Shown here: in pieces, positions 59,227-64,000 of the stretch
Position numbering within the stretch: the stretch's first letter is position 1
Layout of the letters: each line of letters begins with the position of its first letter
DNA from: Tepidicaulis sp002389665
Lineage (GTDB): Bacteria; Pseudomonadota; Alphaproteobacteria; Parvibaculales; Parvibaculaceae
DNA: 64,000 nt
NCBI RefSeq assembly: GCF_965222285.1
Contig: NZ_OZ244942.1
Location: forward strand, 2,170,001-2,234,000
Direction of reading: 5' to 3'
The notes under the pieces: model-generated
Told to the model about the DNA's origin: nothing
Seen by the model: only the letters and a program-made list of their open reading frames with translations
The model's database searches: none
Made by a program: the position numbers and the translations under genes

Positions 59227-59481
59227 TTGAGCAAAATCGTCAAACGCTCGGTCAGCATTGCAGGCCACCGCACCAGCATTTCTCTTGAGCGTCCCTTTTG
59301 GGAAGGCTTGAAGGAACTGGCCTGCTCCCGCAAGGTTTCGGTCAACGAACTGATCCGCCAGATAGACGCGGGGCGCGAGGAAGAGGAAAACCTCTCAAGC
59401 GCGCTCCGCGTTTTCGTTTTCAAGGAAATAGTGCCGGCAAGAGCGTGCGCTGCGCCTGAAGAAGACGGTGAACCCGGCTAA
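59227..59481 (+). CDS. Ribbon-helix-helix domain protein
   Basis: An 84-residue protein. The pattern VKRSVSIAGHRTSISLERPFW, then LKELACSRKVSVNELIRQID, gives one short strand, a helix, the NE turn and a second helix, as in RHH_4 ribbon-helix-helix proteins. The DNA target is unknown. TTG 59227 with AAAGGGAGCGGG upstream is the likely start. It is 21 bases after fumC and is a regular alphaproteobacterial neighbour of fumC and DUF4169, so the three may be co-regulated. Confidence 0.8.
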   Translation: MSKIVKRSVSIAGHRTSISLERPFWEGLKELACSRKVSVNELIRQIDAGREEEENLSSALRVFVFKEIVPARACAAPEEDGEPG

Positions 59482-59486
59482 CGCCT

Positions 59487-62400
59487 TCAAGACGCCTTGT
59501 CGGGCCGGGCCTGCGGGCGTGGCGCTTCGGGCAAAGTCCCTTCATCGGACGACACATCGCTTGAAGGCGCATTGTCATTTGCGGCTTCGGGCGAAGCCGC
59601 TTCCGGTTTTTTCTCCGGCGTCTCGATCAGTTCTTTTAAATCTTCCGGCAAGTCTTCCACGCCCGCATCCTCTATCTGCTTTTCGAGCAGGCGCCGCGCC
59701 ATGAAGGCCTCCACCGCCACGGTATCGAAGCGGCTTTGCAGCGCGCGCAAGGGCCCTGCGGAAACGAAGCCAAGTGCGGGCACGCCTTCGGGCGCGGAGA
59801 GCGGCAGGGTAAGTTCCGTGTCGCCATGAAGACGCGGCAGATCGATATAGGTTTTACCGGTGGCGCCGGGGCTGAGCGGGATATCGAATTCGGCATCGAC
59901 CGTTTGCACCAGTCCCTGCTCGACATTGAGCGGCGCGGCAATGCGCGTTACCGCCGTTTGCCCTTCCTCGAGCGTGCGCTCTTTCAATGCCGCGAAATCT
60001 TCTATGTCTTCCAGCTCCGCAAGCCCCATCGAAAAGGCGTCGAGATCGAAACCGTTGAAAACGCCATTCTCGAAAAGCAGCTGACCGCTGCCGCCGAGCG
60101 AGGAGACGAGCGCGAGCCAGGAGCGCCCCTTGCCTTCCATCTGAAGACTGAGGCCGAGCTCGCCGCGCCCGGCGCTTTCCCCTAAGGCAAGACCTGTGGC
60201 CTGCGCCGCATCCGCCGATTCCAGCGATAGCGTCACGCCGATACCGGGCTCGCTTTCCCCGCCTTCAAAGCGCATGCCCATGGTAAGCCGGCTATCGGCA
60301 AAAGTGCCGGTGAAAGGGGTGAGCGACAGCACGCCGCTTTCGACACTCGCCCGGCTTTCCGCGTCCCCGATGCGCAGACCCGCAAGCTCCAGGAGGTCTG
60401 CTTTCACATTGAGCTCGGCGGTAAAATCCCCCAGCACCGACCAGTCGAGCGGCGTTGTCGGCCAAACATCGCCGGGCGCAACGCCTTCGGCGAAAACCGG
60501 ATCAAGCGACAGACGGGAGAGTTCGATATTGCCGGAAAGGTGGCCCGGCGTTTCGCCCGCCGCCATTTTCCAGCCAAGCGTGCCCGAGGTGCGGAACGTG
60601 CCCGCTACCGCCTCAAGCCCTTCGACCTGAAACGCCCCTTCTTCAAGCGCCACATCGCCGCCGGCAACGACGCCGCCGCCTGCCCCATTACGGGTGAGCA
60701 GCCGCATCAGGCCCGCCGCCTCGCCTTCGTTCCAGCCGAAGCCTTGCACCAAAGCCTCAAGGCGCGGCGCGGAAATATCGACGCGGCCATCAAATTTTTC
60801 CGGCGGCCAGGCGAGCGCGCCGCCAAGCTTGCCTTTGGAAGATATATGAAAGCCATTGGCCGTCAGCCGTGCGCCAACCTCGTAAGAGCCGCCTTCCTCG
60901 CCTGCCCCTTGCAGACGCAGCTCGCCGTTTTCGCTGACCTCTGCACCGGGCGCAAAGCCGAGCTGGCGCAGCAGCGCGGCGCTGCTTTCATTGGTGAGCG
61001 AGAGAACGCCATCATAAAAGGCTTTGCCTTCTTTTTCACGGCGGCGCTTGATCAGCGCTTTCAAGGAGCTTTCAGCCACCCGCCCTTCAAGATCGATGCT
61101 GGTGAAATGGCCTGCGCCGTCATCCCCGGCTTCGGCTTGAGCTTCGAAATAGACCGACAGTGGCGCGTAGCCCGCCTTCTGCCAATTCTCATCGATCAGC
61201 CCGAAAAAGGAGGTGCCGGCCTGCGGCGCATCGATGCGGCCCTGCAGCGCGCCGAGCGGTTCATCCTCGATCCCGGCAAGGCGGCCGGAAAGCGACAGCG
61301 ACGCGCCGCTCGGATCGGCAAGGCGCACATGATCGATGGCAAGCGCGCCTTGGCGGAGCGCTGCTTCCGCATCAAGCTCGGCAGCCTGCCAGTCTTCGAA
61401 TGTCACGTTCTGCCCCGTCGTCACGAGGCTGATATCGCGCTCGCTTGCCATCTCGCGCGGGTCTTCGGGCAGAAGCGCAAGGAGGGGCGCAAGCGGGGTC
61501 AGGTCCACATCGCGCCCATGCGCCTCGATGCTGAGCGCCTGACGCTCGACACGGGCAAGCGAAAAGCCGCCGCGTAAATTTTCTTCCACCGCCCCGCTCT
61601 CGCCCGCAGGACCGAGTGCGGCCTCGATATTATAAAATTGCCAAAGCGTATCGGAGAGGGCGAGCGTGCCTTCCAGATTGAGCGCCGCGGCCCCGCCATT
61701 GCCGTTAACCGGCGCCGTGCCTGCAAGCCAGGATGAGAAGAGCTGCGCGTTGGGCGCGCGCAAATTGAAGGTACCGTCATAACGGGTCTTGCCGCCCGCT
61801 GCCTCACTGCGGCGCCCGCGCATTTCAAGGCGCGCGTCATGGGGCAGTTTGAGCGCAGCTTCCGTCAACCGCCAGACACCTTCTTCCCGCATCAATTGCG
61901 CCGAAAGCTCTTTTGCGGAGCGCTCGCAGTAAAGCACACCGTCAGCTTTTATCGCGGCCTCGAAATCCATATCGGCAGGCAGATAAGACAAAAGCCCGGC
62001 GACGGCTTCACCGGTTTCGGGACCTGCAAAATAGGGATCGAGCGTGAGGGAGACGGCGGAAAGATCGAGCGCAGCGCGCGGCGTGCCGGACAGGCTGAGC
62101 ACCGCCTCGCCTTTCAGCGTGCCGCCCGGAAGGTCTGCCACAAGCGTGCGCAGGCGCGCTTCGTTTTCCCCGGCAACGAGCCCCGCGTTGACGTTGACGA
62201 GCGGCTCGCCCTTTTCCTTCATTCCAGCCTGGGCCTGGAAAGCGCCGTCGAGCCGGCCCGCACGCGAGAACTCAGTCGCGATGCCCGAAAAGCTGAGACG
62301 CGAGCTGATTTCCGGATATGAGAGCGCCGCAGTAACGGGAAAGGCTTTCGTGCCGGCAAACTCGCCCACCGCAAGCTCCACCTCGCCTTTGGTACCGCCT

Positions 62401-62984
62401 TGCGTGAAAGCGACATCCGCCCGGAGCGGCCCTTGCAGCGAGGCGGCGGAGAAAGTGCCGTTGATGCCGGCAAAGCTCACCTCCCGCCCGGAGCGCAAGT
62501 CGCGGTACTGCAACGTGCCGCGCTCGAGCTGCGCGCTGGTCAGGCTGACCGATTTGGGATCGACATAACTGTCTGCGCCGGGATCGGAAACATTGATGGG
62601 CGAGCTCCAGTCAAGCCGCCCGTCTTCATCCACTGTCACATTCAGCGAAAAATCGGAAAGGCGCACATGCGTCACCTCGACATCGCCGCGCAGAAGTGGG
62701 GCCAGCGCCACTTCCCCTTCCACGGAGCCGATGTCGGCAAGCGGCGCGGCCTCGGCTGCAGCATCAGCCTCGCGTAAGGCAAGACCGCCAAGCTGAAAAC
62801 GCGGCGCGGGCAAAAGCACGAAATGAATGTCACCGGAAACTTCCGCCTGCCAGCCCGTGGCTTCGCTCAGACGGCTCTCGATTTCACCGCGAAAAGAATT
62901 CCAATCGACGAAGCTCGGGCCGATCAGCGCAGCAAAGAGAACGACAACGATAAACGCGGCAATATAAGACAGTACGGAATTCAC
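59487..62984 (-). CDS. AsmA family protein (large, inner-membrane anchored)
   Basis: A 1165-residue protein. One N-terminal membrane segment (SYIAAFIVVVLFAALIGPSF) is followed by WNSFRGEIESRLSEATGW and a very long beta-rich periplasmic region of repeated strands, ending with an AsmA C-terminal domain (ENGVFNGFDLDAFSMGLAEL). AsmA-like proteins span the periplasm and are implicated in lipid transfer to the outer membrane. The start codon is GTG with GGGAGGGC upstream. A Pro/Ala/Glu-rich tail of about 50 residues ends the protein. It converges on the RHH gene. Confidence 0.85.
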   Translation of the reverse strand: MNSVLSYIAAFIVVVLFAALIGPSFVDWNSFRGEIESRLSEATGWQAEVSGDIHFVLLPAPRFQLGGLALREADAAAEAAPLADIGSVEGEVALAPLLRGDVEVTHVRLSDFSLNVTVDEDGRLDWSSPINVSDPGADSYVDPKSVSLTSAQLERGTLQYRDLRSGREVSFAGINGTFSAASLQGPLRADVAFTQGGTKGEVELAVGEFAGTKAFPVTAALSYPEISSRLSFSGIATEFSRAGRLDGAFQAQAGMKEKGEPLVNVNAGLVAGENEARLRTLVADLPGGTLKGEAVLSLSGTPRAALDLSAVSLTLDPYFAGPETGEAVAGLLSYLPADMDFEAAIKADGVLYCERSAKELSAQLMREEGVWRLTEAALKLPHDARLEMRGRRSEAAGGKTRYDGTFNLRAPNAQLFSSWLAGTAPVNGNGGAAALNLEGTLALSDTLWQFYNIEAALGPAGESGAVEENLRGGFSLARVERQALSIEAHGRDVDLTPLAPLLALLPEDPREMASERDISLVTTGQNVTFEDWQAAELDAEAALRQGALAIDHVRLADPSGASLSLSGRLAGIEDEPLGALQGRIDAPQAGTSFFGLIDENWQKAGYAPLSVYFEAQAEAGDDGAGHFTSIDLEGRVAESSLKALIKRRREKEGKAFYDGVLSLTNESSAALLRQLGFAPGAEVSENGELRLQGAGEEGGSYEVGARLTANGFHISSKGKLGGALAWPPEKFDGRVDISAPRLEALVQGFGWNEGEAAGLMRLLTRNGAGGGVVAGGDVALEEGAFQVEGLEAVAGTFRTSGTLGWKMAAGETPGHLSGNIELSRLSLDPVFAEGVAPGDVWPTTPLDWSVLGDFTAELNVKADLLELAGLRIGDAESRASVESGVLSLTPFTGTFADSRLTMGMRFEGGESEPGIGVTLSLESADAAQATGLALGESAGRGELGLSLQMEGKGRSWLALVSSLGGSGQLLFENGVFNGFDLDAFSMGLAELEDIEDFAALKERTLEEGQTAVTRIAAPLNVEQGLVQTVDAEFDIPLSPGATGKTYIDLPRLHGDTELTLPLSAPEGVPALGFVSAGPLRALQSRFDTVAVEAFMARRLLEKQIEDAGVEDLPEDLKELIETPEKKPEAASPEAANDNAPSSDVSSDEGTLPEAPRPQARPDKAS

Positions 62985-63173
62985 GCGCCCTCCCCGACTG
63001 TCATCGCAAGACGACCCCTTCGGTCCGGTCTATGGATTTGAAGGTGGCGGCCCCCACAACCTGCCACAGACATTCAACGCCCCTATATGCAGGGCCCCTT
63101 TTATTCAGAGCCCTTGTATTTGGCAAAGCCCGGCTTGATGGTATGTCAGATGCCGGTCTTCAGCGGGGAAATT

Positions 63174-63467
63174 ATGGGTTCTGACAAAGGAAATATAGTT
63201 AATTTCTCGGATTTCCGGCAAAAATCCAAAAAATCCGGCAAGAAAGAGACCCGCCAGGAAAAAGCGGCGAAGGCCGCCGCCAACCGCGTGCGCACCGGGC
63301 GCACGGGCGCGGAAAAGAAAGCGGCCAAGCTGCTCAAAGAAAAAGAACGCCGCCTGCATGAAGGCCGCCGCCTTACCCCGCATGGCGACCTGCAAGGAGA
63401 AACGGCGAAAGTGCCCGCAAAGAGCGCGAACCCTGAAGACGAATCGGGAGGAACCGAAGAGACATGA
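63174..63467 (+). CDS. DUF4169 family protein
   Basis: A 97-residue, highly basic, Lys/Ala-rich protein. VNFSDFRQKSKKSGKKETRQ and the NRVRTGRTGAEKKA motif, followed by ERRLHEGRRL, match DUF4169. It is predicted mostly helical with no signal peptide. Function is unknown. ATG 63174 has GCGGGGA upstream. Its stop overlaps the CoA-transferase start (ATGA), so the two are coupled here. Confidence 0.82.
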   Translation: MGSDKGNIVNFSDFRQKSKKSGKKETRQEKAAKAAANRVRTGRTGAEKKAAKLLKEKERRLHEGRRLTPHGDLQGETAKVPAKSANPEDESGGTEET

Positions 63468-64000
63468 CAAAGGCGCAAACCTCGCCAGCGGAACCCGCCG
63501 CAGGCCCGCTTTCGGGCATCAAGATCATCGATCTGACCCGCGTGCTTGCCGGGCCCTACTGCACCATGGTGCTTGCCGATCTCGGCGCCCGCGTCATCAA
63601 GGTGGAACTGCCCGAACGCGGCGACGATGCGCGCCATATCGGCCCCTTCATCGACAAGAAGTCGGCCTATTTCATGTCCGTCAACCGGGGCAAGGAATCC
63701 ATCGCGCTCAACCTGAAGCTCGAAGAAGACCGGGAGATTTTCGAAGCGCTTTTGGAAGATGCCGATGTGCTGGTGGAAAATTACCGCCCCGGCACCATGG
63801 AAAAACTGGGCTATGACTGGGAGCGCCTGCATAAGCGCTTTCCCCGCCTCATCTTCGCCTCGGCAAGCGGCTTCGGCCAGACCGGCCCGTACCGGGAAAA
63901 GCCCGCCTATGACATGGTGGTGCAAGGCATGGGCGGTATCATGAGCCTGACGGGCCATCCGGGCGGCGAGCCAACGCGGGTCGGCACCTCGATCGGCGAT
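63464..64000 (+). CDS. Family III CoA-transferase (CaiB/BaiF), 3' truncated
   Basis: The first 179 codons run off the window edge. The family opening GPLSGIKIIDLTRVLAGPYCTMVLADLGA is present in outline, followed by KVELPERGDDARH, SVNRGKESIALNL and VLVENYRPGTMEKLG. PAYDMVVQGMGGIMSLTG contains the Asp expected to form the acyl-anhydride intermediate. Members transfer CoA between carboxylic acids (oxalate, succinate, carnitine, aromatic acids); the substrate cannot be inferred. GGGAGGAA precedes ATG 63464. Confidence 0.92.
   Translation, partial: MTKAQTSPAEPAAGPLSGIKIIDLTRVLAGPYCTMVLADLGARVIKVELPERGDDARHIGPFIDKKSAYFMSVNRGKESIALNLKLEEDREIFEALLEDADVLVENYRPGTMEKLGYDWERLHKRFPRLIFASASGFGQTGPYREKPAYDMVVQGMGGIMSLTGHPGGEPTRVGTSIGD

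Overview
The window is about 62% G+C chromosomal DNA with dense, mostly housekeeping genes. Several features point to an alphaproteobacterium, probably near the Hyphomicrobiales or Parvibaculales (an inference from gene content, not a placement): a circularly permuted two-piece tmRNA gene, an alpha-type SspB, an alpha-type CheZ, DUF4169 and ribbon-helix-helix genes beside fumC, and a mreBCD-pbp2-rodA operon. I see no phage, transposase, integrase or CRISPR array.

Layout. 1-12.3 kb holds catabolic and accessory genes: an enolase-superfamily epimerase (cut by the left edge), a quinone-reductase-like MDR protein, a TauD-type dioxygenase, PPK2, an MFS transporter, a three-gene operon with an APH-like phosphotransferase, an FAD oxidoreductase, an epoxide-hydrolase-like protein and small membrane proteins. 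12.6-16.4 kb is a compact cluster of a GT4 glycosyltransferase, a methyltransferase, an alpha/alpha-toroid protein and a second methyltransferase. 16.6-22.8 kb holds an FAH-family enzyme, CheZ, a crotonase, a D-aminoacylase-like amidohydrolase and a histidine kinase whose membrane domain carries the full residue signature of plant ethylene receptors. tRNA-Lys(CTT) follows. 23-28.8 kb is the cell-elongation operon mreB-mreC-mreD-pbp2-rodA, read leftward.

29-35 kb holds a LysR regulator, an MscS channel, purT, and an ArsR-CDF-miniCDF metal-efflux operon. 35-41.9 kb is a leftward branched-chain amino acid block (miaA, ilvB, ilvN, ilvC, ilvD). serB diverges from miaA with overlapping start codons. 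42.8-48 kb is envelope quality control and Fe-S assembly (degP, DUF2065, hflC, hflK, with mrp diverging). 48-52.7 kb holds a SMP-30 lactonase, the glutathione-dependent formaldehyde pathway (adhC-fghA) and a tandem DUF1499 pair. 52.7-54.5 kb is the folate/dTMP pair folA-thyA, in which folA is strikingly AT-rich. 54.6-64 kb holds an M19 dipeptidase, a DUF1287 protein, the permuted ssrA gene next to sspB, fumC, an RHH protein, a large AsmA protein, DUF4169 and a CoA-transferase cut by the right edge.

Points that stand out are the ethylene-receptor-like kinase, the ssrA-sspB neighbourhood (tag and tag-adaptor side by side), the foreign-looking folA, an intrinsic terminator whose U-tract supplies the start codon of the next gene, and the miaA/serB shared CATG. 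Start codons were chosen by Shine-Dalgarno position and family alignment from memory. All functional calls are by motif recognition without database searches.
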